DNA from: Marinobacterium sedimentorum
GTDB lineage: Bacteria > Pseudomonadota > Gammaproteobacteria > Pseudomonadales > Balneatricaceae
Direction of reading: 5' to 3'
Assembly (NCBI RefSeq): GCF_024267675.1
Contig: NZ_JALDYX010000035.1
Location: 1 to 49,798 of the forward strand
DNA length: 49,798 bases
In this document: positions 1-9,249 of the stretch, one piece after another
Layout of the letters: every line of letters begins with the position of its first letter
How positions within the stretch are numbered: position 1 is the first letter of the stretch
Program-made: the position numbers and the translations under genes
Notes under the pieces: model-generated
Databases searched by the model: none
The model's input: only the letters and a program-made list of their open reading frames with translations
What the model was told of the DNA's origin: nothing

Positions 1-1
1 C

Positions 2-409
2 AACGTTACCCTGAGCAATGCCACCAATGGTGCCGTGATCGGCGATGGCGCCGGTGTCGGTACCATTCTCGATAATGACGCCGCGCCTAGCTTCAGCGTC
101 GATGATGTGCAGGTTACCGAGGGTGGCGACCTGGTGTTTACCGTGACCCGCACAGGTGATGCCCAGGCGGATCAGGCGGTGACCATCACCACCTCGGACG
201 ATGTGGCGACAGTGGCTGGCGGCGACTATAGCGCCAACAGTGAAACCCTGACCTTCGCCCAGGGCGAAATCACCAAGACGTTCACCGTATCGACGCTGGC
301 GGATCAACTGATCGAAGGCAGCGAAACGATGAACGTGACGCTGAGCAACGCCACTAATGGTGCCGTGATCGGCGATGGCGCCGGCGTTGGCACCATTCTG
401 GATGACGAT
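2..409 (+). repeat. Near-identical adhesin repeat segments, 330 nt apart
   Basis: Bases 2-79 and 332-409 encode the same segment (NVTLSNATNGAVIGDGAG followed by VGTILD and two acidic residues or Asn-Asp). I count 11 differences in 78 bases. The spacing of 330 nt (110 codons) is one Calx-beta unit. More copies probably lie upstream of the window. Confidence 0.85.
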
Positions 410-2227
410 ACCCTTCCAGTTATCTCGGCGGTGACCAATACCGTGGTGTCGGAAGAGGGGCTCAGCGGTGCCGTGCCGGATTCGGTCGGCAGTGCCGACA
501 CCACCAACAGCGCAACCGACAACACAGGTACGGTGACCGCCAGCGATGGCGATGGTGACACGCTGAGCTACCGCTTCGCCAGCAAGCCGGCGGACGGGGC
601 TTTTACGTCGAGCAATGTGGATATCAACTGGACCTTCTCGAACGGCGATACAGTCCTCACCGGTTCGGCGGGCGGCGCGACTATCCTGGTGCTGACGATG
701 ACTGCGGCGACGGGGGCCTGGTCGGCCGACCTGCAGGGGCCGATCGACCACCTGGACGACAGCCTGGAAGATGACCTGACAATCGGTTTGACGGTGGTGG
801 CGTCGGATGGCGTCAACGATTCGTTACCCGCCAATATCAGCGTAACCATCGAAGATGACTCTCCGGAATTCAACGGTGCGCAGCACCTGATCCTGGCCAA
901 CACCATGGGCAATATCGCCGAAGGCGCCTTCGACTTCTCCTTCGGCGCAGATGGTGCTCAGTCAGTTAATGGTATCACCTTCGATCTGTCGGCTCTGCAA
1001 GCCCAGAATCTGGTGACCTTCCCCGATGGGCTCCCGATCCAGTACGACACCAGTGTCGAGAATCAGGTGCGTGCCTACTTCGACGATGGTGCTGAGCACG
1101 ATATCTTCCAACTGCGCCTGGACCCGGATACCAAGACCTACGACTTCGAAATCTTCGGCCCGCAGCTGATCGCGACGCCGGAAGAGGTGCTGGCGGGACA
1201 GGGGTCATCTTTCGGCTCTGGGCCGAGTACCGGATACATCATTCCGGATTCGACCGATCCCGCTTCTGACCTAGTGTTGATCTCCGGTTACCTTGACGGC
1301 ACTGCAGCCTTCAATACGACAACCAACTTCAACACCATCAAGGCGAGCCTGGCCCAGGCCGAGGTCAACCTGAATAACAACGCCTACGGGGTTTCAAACC
1401 CGCTGGTGAACCCAACCGAGTTGCTGTTGCTGGACTTCGGCGCTGATAATTTCAGCGTTGCGCCTGCCAACACCTTCGATGGTCCGCAGGTGAACTCTGT
1501 GACTATTCAGGCCGACAAGGCCGGTAGTGAAATCACCTGGGTCGCCTATGCGGACGACGGCTCGGTACTGAGTTCGCAAACGCTGACCACGGTCAAGAAT
1601 GCGCCTATCGTGATCGAGGATGATGACGGTGGTGTAATCAGTTATGTCGCGATCTACGGTGGAGTCGGTGCCAACACCGGTATAGTGGTCACCTCTGTCG
1701 GTGCCTTTACCAACACCGGTACTGCCGAGCTTGAGTTCGGTATCACCGGTACCGATGCGGATGGTGATTCCGTTTCTGGCACCATCGCGGTAACGGTCGA
1801 AGGTGACGGTAGCCTGGATGGCTCCGTGGATTCCGATGTGTTGGCCGGCGGTTCGGGTGACCAGATCCTCACCGGTGACAGTGGCGCGGATATCTTTGTC
1901 TGGAATGATGGAGATGAAGGCGGTGTGGGTGTCGGCAACTTTGCCGAGGATACTGTCACTGATTTCAATCCTGGGCAGAATGATGTGTTGGATCTATCTG
2001 ATTTGCTGGATGGCGAGACTGAAGCGACCATCGATCAGTTTCTGTTTCTTGCAGATGATGGAGCCGACAGCACGCTGTACATCAGTAGCACCGGTAATAT
2101 GGGCGCACCAGGCACTGAGGCTGCCGCCGCCGCTAACGCGGATCAGGTGATTCATCTGGATGGCGTGACCGGCATTGATATCGCCACGCTGATCAGCAAC
2201 AACAATCTGGATGTCGATAACATCTAA
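2..2227 (+). CDS. C-terminal part of a large type I-secreted Calx-beta/RTX-like adhesin (5' truncated by window edge)
   Basis: The reading frame is open from base 2, so the N-terminus lies outside the window. The visible part starts in the end of one Calx-beta type domain (NVTLSNATNGAVIGDGAG), followed by a complete one (about 92-409). Next comes a cadherin/VCBS-like segment with DGDGDTLSY and ASDGVNDS motifs (about 410-870), a long unassigned central part, and a C-terminal module with Gly/Asp-rich GGSGDQILTGDSGADIF plus a VTDFNPGQNDVLDLSDLL stretch. That last module is typical of the secretion domain of type I-exported RTX adhesins (LapA class). Composition is acidic, Asp/Gly/Thr-rich and cysteine-free, as expected for a Ca2+-stabilised surface protein. 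No cognate transporter (LapBCE) or LapG/D protease system is visible, so the export route is inferred. It could equally be called a biofilm adhesin or a VCBS-domain giant protein. Confidence 0.85.
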   Translation, partial: NVTLSNATNGAVIGDGAGVGTILDNDAAPSFSVDDVQVTEGGDLVFTVTRTGDAQADQAVTITTSDDVATVAGGDYSANSETLTFAQGEITKTFTVSTLADQLIEGSETMNVTLSNATNGAVIGDGAGVGTILDDDTLPVISAVTNTVVSEEGLSGAVPDSVGSADTTNSATDNTGTVTASDGDGDTLSYRFASKPADGAFTSSNVDINWTFSNGDTVLTGSAGGATILVLTMTAATGAWSADLQGPIDHLDDSLEDDLTIGLTVVASDGVNDSLPANISVTIEDDSPEFNGAQHLILANTMGNIAEGAFDFSFGADGAQSVNGITFDLSALQAQNLVTFPDGLPIQYDTSVENQVRAYFDDGAEHDIFQLRLDPDTKTYDFEIFGPQLIATPEEVLAGQGSSFGSGPSTGYIIPDSTDPASDLVLISGYLDGTAAFNTTTNFNTIKASLAQAEVNLNNNAYGVSNPLVNPTELLLLDFGADNFSVAPANTFDGPQVNSVTIQADKAGSEITWVAYADDGSVLSSQTLTTVKNAPIVIEDDDGGVISYVAIYGGVGANTGIVVTSVGAFTNTGTAELEFGITGTDADGDSVSGTIAVTVEGDGSLDGSVDSDVLAGGSGDQILTGDSGADIFVWNDGDEGGVGVGNFAEDTVTDFNPGQNDVLDLSDLLDGETEATIDQFLFLADDGADSTLYISSTGNMGAPGTEAAAAANADQVIHLDGVTGIDIATLISNNNLDVDNI

Positions 2228-2244
2228 GTTGCCCGCGTGAGAAC

Positions 2245-2276
2245 AAAAAGGCCGGGGCTTTATCCCCGGCCTTTTT
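2245..2276 (+). terminator. Rho-independent terminator after the adhesin gene
   Basis: Arms AAAAAGGCCGGGG (2245-2257) and CCCCGGCCTTTTT (2264-2276) are fully complementary around a six-base loop. The hairpin sits 18 bases after the stop codon. The A and T flanks make it potentially bidirectional. Confidence 0.93.
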
Positions 2277-2425
2277 ATTGGCGGCTTGAAAAGCCGCTGC
2301 TATTGCCAAAAATCATCGATTCATGCAGGTGCAGTCAGGTTTCGTCTGCTTTTGTCCGGTTTGGGGCCCATTCCCCATATCATCGGTTGAGCTCCTGCAT
2401 TGGAGTTAATCCTGCTGCAACAGGG

Positions 2426-2454
2426 TTATTAATAGGCCCGTTTTCCGTTAGAAT
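2426..2454 (+). promoter_or_regulatory. Possible sigma-70 promoter of the mksFEB operon
   Basis: TAGAAT at 2449-2454 resembles a -10 box. TTATTA at 2426-2431 is a weak -35 at 17-bp spacing. It lies about 60 bp before the mksF start in an otherwise gene-free stretch (2277-2513) that also holds a small GCCCCT/AGGGGC hairpin near 2482. This is a pattern match only. Confidence 0.3.
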
Positions 2455-2513
2455 CCTCTGTTTTCCATTGCAACGGGCTTTGCCCCTCAGGGGCGGCAGG
2501 GGAACCGGAACGA

Positions 2514-3917
2514 ATGCTGTTCAACAAGCTGCCAGATGACTTATTTCTGCCGCTCTCGGGTCAGAATCGCCATATTTATCAGGCGGTTATGCTTGCGTTG
2601 GCGGATCTGTTCTTCGATGAAGACCTGATCGACCCTTTCATTCCCAAGGATTTGGTGCGTTCGGCAATCGAAGATGCAGTGGTGCGCCTGGGTGTGCGCC
2701 GCTGGGAGCCAGAGGACGATGACGACAGTGAGGGTGGTGAGCCGCCGCGCTCGGCCGCTGAGTATGCCAACCGCGTCTATCGCCGTCTGGTGCAAACCGG
2801 CTGGCTGGAGGAGGAACAGCGCATTTACCGCACCTTCGTGCTGCTGTCGCCCTCCATCAGCTACCTGCTGCGCTCGCTGGTGTCGATTGCCAACCTGGAA
2901 AAACGCTCCTACGGCGGTGCGGTGCTCAACGTACTCAGTTCGCTGGAGTCCGCCATCAATGATCCGGTGGGGCGCGGCATTACGCTGGCGGAAGCGGCAC
3001 AGACAGCGGCGGATTTCAGTGCCCATCTGACCGATATGCTGCTGGGACTGCGCGAACTCAAGATCAGTCTGGCCGCTACCAACAATGCGCAGGAGATCGT
3101 GCGGCGTTTCTTCGACCGCTTCGTTGAACACATCCTGGTGTCGGATTACAAGACACTGAAAACCAAGAACAACCCCTTCCGCTTCCGGCGCCAGATACTG
3201 TCGCTGCTGCGTGAATTGCAGTTCGATAGCCTGCGTCTCGAAAAACTGACTGTGCACTATCAGATGCAGTTTGAGGTCGGTCATGATGATGCCGAAGCGC
3301 GGGTGCACCAGCATATCAATCGTATTATCCGCATCTTCGATTCGGTGGATAAGCGCCTGGCCACCATCGACGACTTCCGCTACCGGCTGGAAAAACGCGT
3401 GGCTGATACCGTGCGTTACATGGATAAAACCACGCCTGGCATGGCCGCGCGGCTGTCGCGGGTGATTGGTGAAATTGCCCGTCGGCCGGATGCGCAGGTG
3501 CCGCGCATCGACACCCTGGAGTCCATTGGCTTCCTGTCGCCCTCCAGTGTGCGCTCGCCGATACGTCGGCGCATTGAAGCTCAGCCACGGGTGATTCACC
3601 AGGCCGAGATCGATCCGAAGGTGCTGGAATTGCGGCGTCTGTTCAAGGAATACAAGGATCGCCGGGAAGTGACTCCGGAGCGCATCGATGTTTATCTGGA
3701 GAGCAATCTGGGCAGTCGCAGCAGTCTTGAAGCCGGCGGCTTTCGCATCGAGACAATCGAAGACTACATCTGTTTCAGTTATGTGCGCCATCTGGCCTCC
3801 CTGGGCAAGAAGGGCAAGGGCACCATGCAGGCCTACTCGGTCCGCTTCAAGGACAACTATGTCAATGTCGCCGATATGGTTGAGTGTCGAGATTTTGTGA
3901 TTCAAAGGAAACTATAA
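2514..3917 (+). CDS. mksF: MksF/JetA-type kleisin subunit of a condensin-like complex
   Basis: A 467-residue, mostly helical protein with an acidic linker near residue 70, no signal peptide and no membrane segment. It is the first gene of a three-gene run whose third member is an SMC-like ATPase, which matches the order kleisin-KITE-SMC of MksF-MksE-MksB (and JetA-B-C of Wadjet). By family knowledge, the kleisin bridges the SMC heads and carries the KITE subunit. The ATG has GGGGAACCGGA upstream. The stop codon directly abuts the next start with no spacer, indicating translational coupling. I identify it from context and general resemblance to JetA/MksF proteins rather than from a catalytic motif. 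Confidence 0.82.
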   Translation: MLFNKLPDDLFLPLSGQNRHIYQAVMLALADLFFDEDLIDPFIPKDLVRSAIEDAVVRLGVRRWEPEDDDDSEGGEPPRSAAEYANRVYRRLVQTGWLEEEQRIYRTFVLLSPSISYLLRSLVSIANLEKRSYGGAVLNVLSSLESAINDPVGRGITLAEAAQTAADFSAHLTDMLLGLRELKISLAATNNAQEIVRRFFDRFVEHILVSDYKTLKTKNNPFRFRRQILSLLRELQFDSLRLEKLTVHYQMQFEVGHDDAEARVHQHINRIIRIFDSVDKRLATIDDFRYRLEKRVADTVRYMDKTTPGMAARLSRVIGEIARRPDAQVPRIDTLESIGFLSPSSVRSPIRRRIEAQPRVIHQAEIDPKVLELRRLFKEYKDRREVTPERIDVYLESNLGSRSSLEAGGFRIETIEDYICFSYVRHLASLGKKGKGTMQAYSVRFKDNYVNVADMVECRDFVIQRKL

Positions 3918-4553
3918 ATGCTGGGTGATCTGCAGAAAATCATCGGTCGAAGTGACCAGTACAAGGCCGACGACTTTTCCCGTGCGGCGAACCTGCTGCT
4001 GGTCAGTCAGTTCCTCTACGCCGAGCGGCCGGGCCACCGGGACAGCTATTTCCTGGTGGCGTCCCATATCGACTATTTCACCAATCTGTTCGAGGCCATC
4101 GGCTGGTCGCTGATCTATCAGCCGGATGAGGCCTACCTGGGCGTCTTGCCCAAGGGTGAGGAGCGGGTCATGCGACTGCGCCTGGATGAGTCGCTGTTAC
4201 TGCTGTGTCTGCGCCAGCAGTACGAGCAGAAGCTGGAGAACTTCGAGGTCGAAGGCGGCAAGGGCTATACCAGCACCGATTCGCTGCTGGGACTCTATGA
4301 AAACCTGACGGCCAAGGAAATTCCCAACGAAACCCGTCTCAAGGAAATTTTGTCGCTGTTCTCGCGCCATGGCCTGATTGAGCGTGGCAAGCCGCTGGAA
4401 ACCGAACCGAAAAACATTCCGCTGGGAATTAATCCCACCATTCGTCAGGTAGTGGTCGAGGACTTCATCGGCCAGCTGGAAGCCCTGTGTGACGCGGATA
4501 ACCGCGATGAAATGGCGCCTGCCGAGGAGTCCGCTGATGAAGCAGCTCAATAG
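3918..4553 (+). CDS. mksE: MksE/JetB-type KITE subunit of the condensin-like complex
   Basis: A 211-residue soluble protein (DUF4194/MksE-like) with an acidic C-terminal tail, placed between the kleisin and the SMC gene. In characterised Mks, MukBEF and Wadjet complexes the equivalent subunit is a winged-helix dimer that binds the kleisin. AAGGA at 3905-3909 serves the ATG that directly follows the mksF stop. Its last 17 bases overlap the start of mksB. The assignment rests on length, fold type and operon position. Confidence 0.82.
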   Translation: MLGDLQKIIGRSDQYKADDFSRAANLLLVSQFLYAERPGHRDSYFLVASHIDYFTNLFEAIGWSLIYQPDEAYLGVLPKGEERVMRLRLDESLLLLCLRQQYEQKLENFEVEGGKGYTSTDSLLGLYENLTAKEIPNETRLKEILSLFSRHGLIERGKPLETEPKNIPLGINPTIRQVVVEDFIGQLEALCDADNRDEMAPAEESADEAAQ

Positions 4554-7500
4554 AATAGTTCTGGTCAACTGGTATGTGCTCGGTGCCATCGAAATCCCGA
4601 TCAAGGGTAATGTCGCCATCGTCGGCCCCAATGGTTCGGGCAAGTCATCCCTGCTGGACGCCATCCAGACGGTGCTGATGGGCGGCCACAAGCGTTACCT
4701 GAGCTTCAACGCTTCGGCGGGTGAGAAAAGCGAGCGTAGCTTGCGTACATACTGCCTTGGCATGATGGATGACAGCGGCAAGAAGGGTAACGCCCGTGAA
4801 GACGCCATCAGCTATATGGCACTGAGCTTTTTCGATACCGAAACGGCGCGCGAAAGCTGCGTCGGCATTGCCATCAGCGCCTCCACGGCCGCCGCCGATG
4901 AAGATATTCTGGGGCGCTTCATTCTGCAGGATTTTTCGGTATCGCTGGATGATTTCACCCGCCGTGATGGCGAGGGGCGTATTCCGCGGCCATGGAACGA
5001 GGTGCGGGCCAGTCTGCTCAAGGCCTGCCCGGACATGGTGCTCGAAAAGCGCGCCAATCGCTTTATTCGCGAGATGGTCACGCATCTGAGCCATGATCCG
5101 CAGATGCCCAACGATGACGAAAAATTCGTCAAGAACTTCCGTAACGCACTGAAATTTCTGCCCATCGACAGCCCGACTCGCTTTATTCGAGAGTTCGTGC
5201 TGGACGAGAGCATTGTGCACGTGGGGGCCTTTCGCAAGTCCCTCGATGAATATCGGGCCATGGAGCACAAAACGCAGGAAGTATCCCGGCGTATCGAAGA
5301 GCTCGAAAAGGTACAGGAGCTGTGCAAGGGCATTGCGCGCAATGTGCGCAATGCCGTCGAGTATGAGTGGGTGGTGCACGAATCCCGCTTCGAAAATACC
5401 GACCTGAAGAAAGAGGCGGCCACCGAGCGTCTGGAAGAAAACCAGCAAAAAGAGAGCCGCTATCAGCTTGCGCTGGAGCAGAAGTCCGATCAGCTCAACC
5501 AGATCATGCAGGATCTGGCCGAAGCCCGGGCTCGCCTGAACAATACCGACAGTGCGCACCAGATCAAGGCGCTGGAATCGGCTGTGACTGCGCGCCAGCA
5601 TGAGCTGGGCGGCATCAAGGACCGCATTCAGCATGTCCATGGCGTGCTGCGCACTACCGTGGGCTTCGCCAGCTTCGAGCAGCTGATGCCGGAAAATTTC
5701 CGCCCGGTGGTACAGCAGTCCGTTGGCCTGTGGCGCGAGGGGGGCGACATGATGGCCGATCTTTGGCCCGAGTCGCCGGTCGAGGTCGACAATAATCTCG
5801 ATCAGCTGAAAAAGCATGTGGATGGCGTGCGGCGCGAGATCGCCCGTCAGTTCGAGCGCTCGGTGATTCGCATGAACGAGCTGCGCTCCGAAATCCAGAA
5901 TCAGAAGGGCGCGGTGGAACAGCTCAAGCAGGGGCGGGCACCGGTGCGTCGCAATACCCAGGAGCTGATGGAGCTGCTGGCCGAATACGGTATCGAGTCC
6001 ATGCCCATCTGTGAGCTGGTGGATATCAATGACGACAAGTGGCGCGTGGCCATCGAGTCCTTCCTGGGGGCGCGGCGCGAAGCGCTGATCGTGGACCCGG
6101 ACCGGGTCAAGGAAGCCATTACCATCTATCGTCGCAAGGGCCGGCACCTCAAGGGCAGCCGTATCGTAAATACCACCAAGAGTGATGACTGGCTGGGGCG
6201 TTACAAGGCTGGCTCCCTGGCGCATTTTATTGACACCGACAACGACCATGCCAGGGCTTACATGAACCGGGCGCTGGGGTCGGTGATGGCGGTGGAAACC
6301 GAAACCGAATTGCTGCGCCACGAACGCGCCCTGACCTACGACTGCATGCTGCAGTCCGAGGGCTCAACCACCTCGATCAACGAAATGCAGCCCATCATGG
6401 GTATCCGTCGCCGCGCCAGTCAGCTGGAAGTGCAGGGTCGCCAGGTCGATCAGATGGTGAATGAGTTTGCGACCCTGGGCAAGCAGCACAGTGCGCTGGA
6501 AAAGCTGCGCGACAACCTGATCAGCCTGGCCAATGCGTTGCTGGGTGTGAACGCGCGGGTGTTTGATCTGGTAAATCAGCGCGAGCAGCTGAACGCCGAG
6601 ATCGAAGGTCAGCGCCAGGCGGTCGAAGACTTGCGCAATCAGGACGACAGCGGCATTCAGCAGACCATTGCCGATCTTGTTGCCGCGCAGAAGAACGCCG
6701 GTGACGAGCAGAAGCAGCTGATGGACCGTCTGCAAAAGGCCCGCACGGCCATGATCAAGGATAACGCTGCCGTCGAGGTGCTGGAACAGGAACTGGTCGA
6801 GCACAGCGCGGCCCGCGGCCGTTGTCAGAGCAATCCGATATTCGACGCCCAGGCGGCGCAGGAAAAACGCGATTATCTGGATGAAACCTGTGTCGGCGAG
6901 CTTGAGCGCGTCATCTTTGAGGCCGCAAAGAAGGCCCAGGCCGAACTGCAGCTGCACGAGAAAAAGAAAAACGGTGTGCGTGATGCCGTGGCCCAGTACA
7001 AGGCGCGCTACCACGGCGGCGGCTTGAGTCACCAGGCGCTGGATATGATCAGCGCTGATTCCACCCACGAGGATCTCGAGGCCTTCGTCGACAAGACGGT
7101 GACGGCCCTGGTGGAATCGGAGCTGGCTGAATACGCCAAGAAAGCCGAGCGTGCCCGTCTGGAAGCCGAAACGGCTTTCCGGTCCGACTTTGTGGCGCAT
7201 CTGAACGATCAGATCGACAAGATCAAGGATCTGATCCGGGAGCTGAATTCGCATCTCAAGAACCGTCCGTTCCACAAGGAAATGTACAGTTTCGAAATGA
7301 TGCCCAACCCCGAGCTCAAGGATATTCTGGAGCTGGTTGAGGCCTACACGCGGATGGACCAGGCCAATGTCGGTTCGCTGTTCGATCTGAAGAACGACGG
7401 CGACAAGCCGCACCATCAGGCGCTGGAGAAAATCCATGACGTGCTGAAGGATGAGGGCGAGAGCAGCCTGCTGCAGGATTACCGCAACTTCTACAACTTC

Positions 7501-7971
7501 GAACTGGTGGTCAAGGACCTGGACGGCAACCGCAAGACGACCCTGACGCAGCGCATCAAGACCGGTTCCGGTGGCGAGCACCAGGTACCCTTCTATGTGG
7601 CCATGGCCGCCGCCATGGGCGCGACCTACCGCTTGCGTGAAGGCGCGGATGGCCGTCCGCTGGGCGGCATGAGCCTGTCTGTGTTCGATGAGGCGTTCAA
7701 CAAGCTGGATTCCGAAAATACCATGACTTCCCTGGCGTTCATGAATGACCTGGGGCTGCAGACCATCATTGCCGCACCGGATGAGAAGTATTCGCTGCTC
7801 AGTTCCTGCATGGACACCATCATCAACGTCTGTCGTGATGGCCGGGTGGTGGATATCGATGTGGAGTTCCCCACCGCAAAGGGCAAGGAGTTGCTGAACT
7901 CGGATCATCCGCGCACGCTGCTGGCTGCCATGGCTGAAGACCCGCAGAACGAAGCACTGGAGCCTGCCTGA
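4537..7971 (+). CDS. mksB: MksB/JetC-type SMC-like ATPase
   Basis: 1144 residues with SMC architecture. The N-terminal head has Walker A GPNGSGKS at residues 30-37. A long coiled coil runs from about 240 to 960 and is interrupted by a hinge-like globular part near 470-620 (residues around YGIESMPICELVDINDD). The C-terminal head has the ABC-type signature TGSGGEHQVPF and Walker B with VFDEAFNKLD. I chose ATG 4537 because GAGGAG (4524-4529) lies 7 bases upstream and the Walker A then sits at the usual distance; an in-frame ATG at 4489 would add 16 residues inside mksE. Mks complexes condense or segregate chromosomes, and relatives with MksG/JetD cleave plasmids. No nuclease gene is adjacent here. 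Confidence 0.9.
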   Translation: MKQLNRIVLVNWYVLGAIEIPIKGNVAIVGPNGSGKSSLLDAIQTVLMGGHKRYLSFNASAGEKSERSLRTYCLGMMDDSGKKGNAREDAISYMALSFFDTETARESCVGIAISASTAAADEDILGRFILQDFSVSLDDFTRRDGEGRIPRPWNEVRASLLKACPDMVLEKRANRFIREMVTHLSHDPQMPNDDEKFVKNFRNALKFLPIDSPTRFIREFVLDESIVHVGAFRKSLDEYRAMEHKTQEVSRRIEELEKVQELCKGIARNVRNAVEYEWVVHESRFENTDLKKEAATERLEENQQKESRYQLALEQKSDQLNQIMQDLAEARARLNNTDSAHQIKALESAVTARQHELGGIKDRIQHVHGVLRTTVGFASFEQLMPENFRPVVQQSVGLWREGGDMMADLWPESPVEVDNNLDQLKKHVDGVRREIARQFERSVIRMNELRSEIQNQKGAVEQLKQGRAPVRRNTQELMELLAEYGIESMPICELVDINDDKWRVAIESFLGARREALIVDPDRVKEAITIYRRKGRHLKGSRIVNTTKSDDWLGRYKAGSLAHFIDTDNDHARAYMNRALGSVMAVETETELLRHERALTYDCMLQSEGSTTSINEMQPIMGIRRRASQLEVQGRQVDQMVNEFATLGKQHSALEKLRDNLISLANALLGVNARVFDLVNQREQLNAEIEGQRQAVEDLRNQDDSGIQQTIADLVAAQKNAGDEQKQLMDRLQKARTAMIKDNAAVEVLEQELVEHSAARGRCQSNPIFDAQAAQEKRDYLDETCVGELERVIFEAAKKAQAELQLHEKKKNGVRDAVAQYKARYHGGGLSHQALDMISADSTHEDLEAFVDKTVTALVESELAEYAKKAERARLEAETAFRSDFVAHLNDQIDKIKDLIRELNSHLKNRPFHKEMYSFEMMPNPELKDILELVEAYTRMDQANVGSLFDLKNDGDKPHHQALEKIHDVLKDEGESSLLQDYRNFYNFELVVKDLDGNRKTTLTQRIKTGSGGEHQVPFYVAMAAAMGATYRLREGADGRPLGGMSLSVFDEAFNKLDSENTMTSLAFMNDLGLQTIIAAPDEKYSLLSSCMDTIINVCRDGRVVDIDVEFPTAKGKELLNSDHPRTLLAAMAEDPQNEALEPA

Positions 7972-7975
7972 GCAG

Positions 7976-8662
7976 CTAGATAGGCGGCTGCTGCAACCTG
8001 GGTTGTGGCGGCTGCAGGTCCGGCACCAGGCTGGCGATGGCAGCGCGCCGGTGCAGCAGATAGAGGCGACCGTTGCGGCTGAGCCCGAGCCAGTGCTCTG
8101 GGGCATCCAGCAGCTGCAACAGCAGACTGTTGCCGTCGATAGGGGCAGTGTTGGCTGATGTGGCGCCAGAGGCTTGTCTGGCGGGTCGCAGATCCTGCCA
8201 CTGGTCATTGGCCAGCAGGCGGCTCAGATTGTGGCCATCCCAGATATCCGGCGTCTGCTGCAGCGGCTTTAGCAGCCCCAGGCGTGACGGTGAACTGATA
8301 TGCCGTTCACGGGCGAAGTAGCGCCGCACACTGAGATCGGTATGTACGCCCAGCAGGGAGTTGTCCCGCACGTTACTGCGAAAATCCAGCGTTTCCAGGC
8401 CTTCGATGAGCTTGTCCAGACGCCAGTTGCAGGCTTTGATCAGCGCCCAGGCGGGTTCCAGCGAGAGGCGCGAGCCGAGGCTGAATTTCACCGCTTCGCG
8501 TCCGTCGCGCACCGCGCCATGCAGCTGCGTGATCTGCAGAAAGCCGGTCTGAAAGTCCACCAGGCTTTCCGGCGTTTCGACGAAGCAGTAGGGCGATTCG
8601 CGCTGGCACAGGCTGATCCAGTGATCACGGTGGTTGAGGGCGGGCAATACTCGAATCAGCAT
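7976..8662 (-). CDS. Conserved-looking protein of unknown function downstream of and convergent with mksB
   Basis: About 228 residues, soluble, with no signal peptide or membrane helix. I do not recognise the family. Visible features are an N-terminal aromatic/Cys-containing part (WISLCQRESPYCFVE), a central basic stretch (FSLGSRLSLEPAW, LSVRRYFARERH) and a proline/glutamine-rich tail. The start is placed at ATG 8662 because the longer form (8722) would overlap the start of the divergent gene; neither start has a clear ribosome-binding site. It ends 4 bases from the mksB stop on the opposite strand. It does not resemble MksG/JetD, and I see no Toprim motif. Confidence 0.6.
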   Translation of the reverse strand: MLIRVLPALNHRDHWISLCQRESPYCFVETPESLVDFQTGFLQITQLHGAVRDGREAVKFSLGSRLSLEPAWALIKACNWRLDKLIEGLETLDFRSNVRDNSLLGVHTDLSVRRYFARERHISSPSRLGLLKPLQQTPDIWDGHNLSRLLANDQWQDLRPARQASGATSANTAPIDGNSLLLQLLDAPEHWLGLSRNGRLYLLHRRAAIASLVPDLQPPQPRLQQPPI

Positions 8663-8720
8663 GGGGTACGCAGGTGGTGAACGGGATTGAAAAGTATATA
8701 GAAAACCAGGAGAGGCAACC

Positions 8721-9092
8721 ATGAAACTGTTAAACCGTGCGGCCTTCGCACTGCTGCCGCGTCAGCCGTTTGCCGACTGGGTAAAGGGGTTGCCCGCCGA
8801 CGCCGGTGAGGCATCGGAGGATGAGCAGGACCTGAGCCTCGTGGCGCTTCGGGCCGAGGGTACCCTTTATCTGATTGACGAAGTCTTCAGCGAAGACGAT
8901 TTTGCGGCCGCCAAATTGCGCCACTGGCGACAGATGCTTGAAAACGAGCTGTCGGCCTGGGATGAGTTTGCCGATCACTGGCCAGATGACCTCAGCCCTG
9001 AGCTGTTTGACGCCTGGTTCGAGCTGCAGCCGCAGCTGATGGCGATCGACCTGTCGGCAAGCCCGCTGATGCTGGCGCCGTTGCAGGAGTAG
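8721..9092 (+). CDS. Small acidic protein of unknown function
   Basis: A 123-residue, acidic, Trp/Leu-rich soluble protein. AGGAGAGG (8709-8716) gives a strong ribosome-binding site 4 bases before the ATG. It is divergent from the 7976-8662 gene with 58 bases between the two starts, so they probably share a control region. A motif pattern of the type TLYLIDEVFSEDDF...WDEFADHWPDDLSPELFDAWFE is reminiscent of small conserved pseudomonad proteins, but I cannot name a function. Confidence 0.75.
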   Translation: MKLLNRAAFALLPRQPFADWVKGLPADAGEASEDEQDLSLVALRAEGTLYLIDEVFSEDDFAAAKLRHWRQMLENELSAWDEFADHWPDDLSPELFDAWFELQPQLMAIDLSASPLMLAPLQE

Positions 9093-9107
9093 GCGCGGCG
9101 GAGTTGA

Positions 9108-9220
9108 TGACGGGCAAATATGTAGGGAGCCTGTTTGTCCGTGAGATTAATAGCAGGCCCACAAGTTGCACCTCCAGGGTACATTCGCAGTATTGAGTGG
9201 CGTTCCCGTGCCGGGTTTCA
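9108..9220 (+). promoter_or_regulatory. Leader element A, also found upstream of the GGDEF-EAL gene (28630-28730)
   Basis: The element opens with a hairpin, ACGGGCAAA (9110-9118) pairing with TTTGTCCGT (9134-9142) with one G-U pair. GAGATTAATA follows, and it ends with GTAC...CGCA...ATT.AGTGG.GT...CGGGTTTCA (9179-9220). The same ordered blocks occur at 28630-28730. It ends 29 bases before the DUF3422 start codon, where a 5'-UTR element would sit. It could be a regulatory RNA, a shared protein-binding site or a small dispersed repeat; I cannot match it to a known riboswitch class. Confidence 0.55.
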
Positions 9221-9249
9221 ATAGTCGCTCAGTGAAAGGGAGCCAAGGT

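Noticed and set aside
2237..2539. 100-codon frame between the adhesin and mksF
   Set aside because: It runs through the adhesin terminator hairpin and overlaps mksF; no ribosome-binding site or family resemblance.
4645..8208. Two long antisense frames (558 and 614 codons) opposite mksB
   Set aside because: They run antisense to the continuous SMC frame with Walker A, signature and Walker B motifs, and the second also crosses into the unknown gene downstream.
7976..8662. MksG/JetD nuclease for the Mks operon
   Set aside because: It is on the opposite strand, only about 228 residues, and shows no Toprim-type acidic motif.
9108..9220. Known c-di-GMP riboswitch upstream of DUF3422 and GGDEF-EAL genes
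   Set aside because: The conserved blocks of c-di-GMP-I and -II aptamers are not present; the shared leader is a different sequence.
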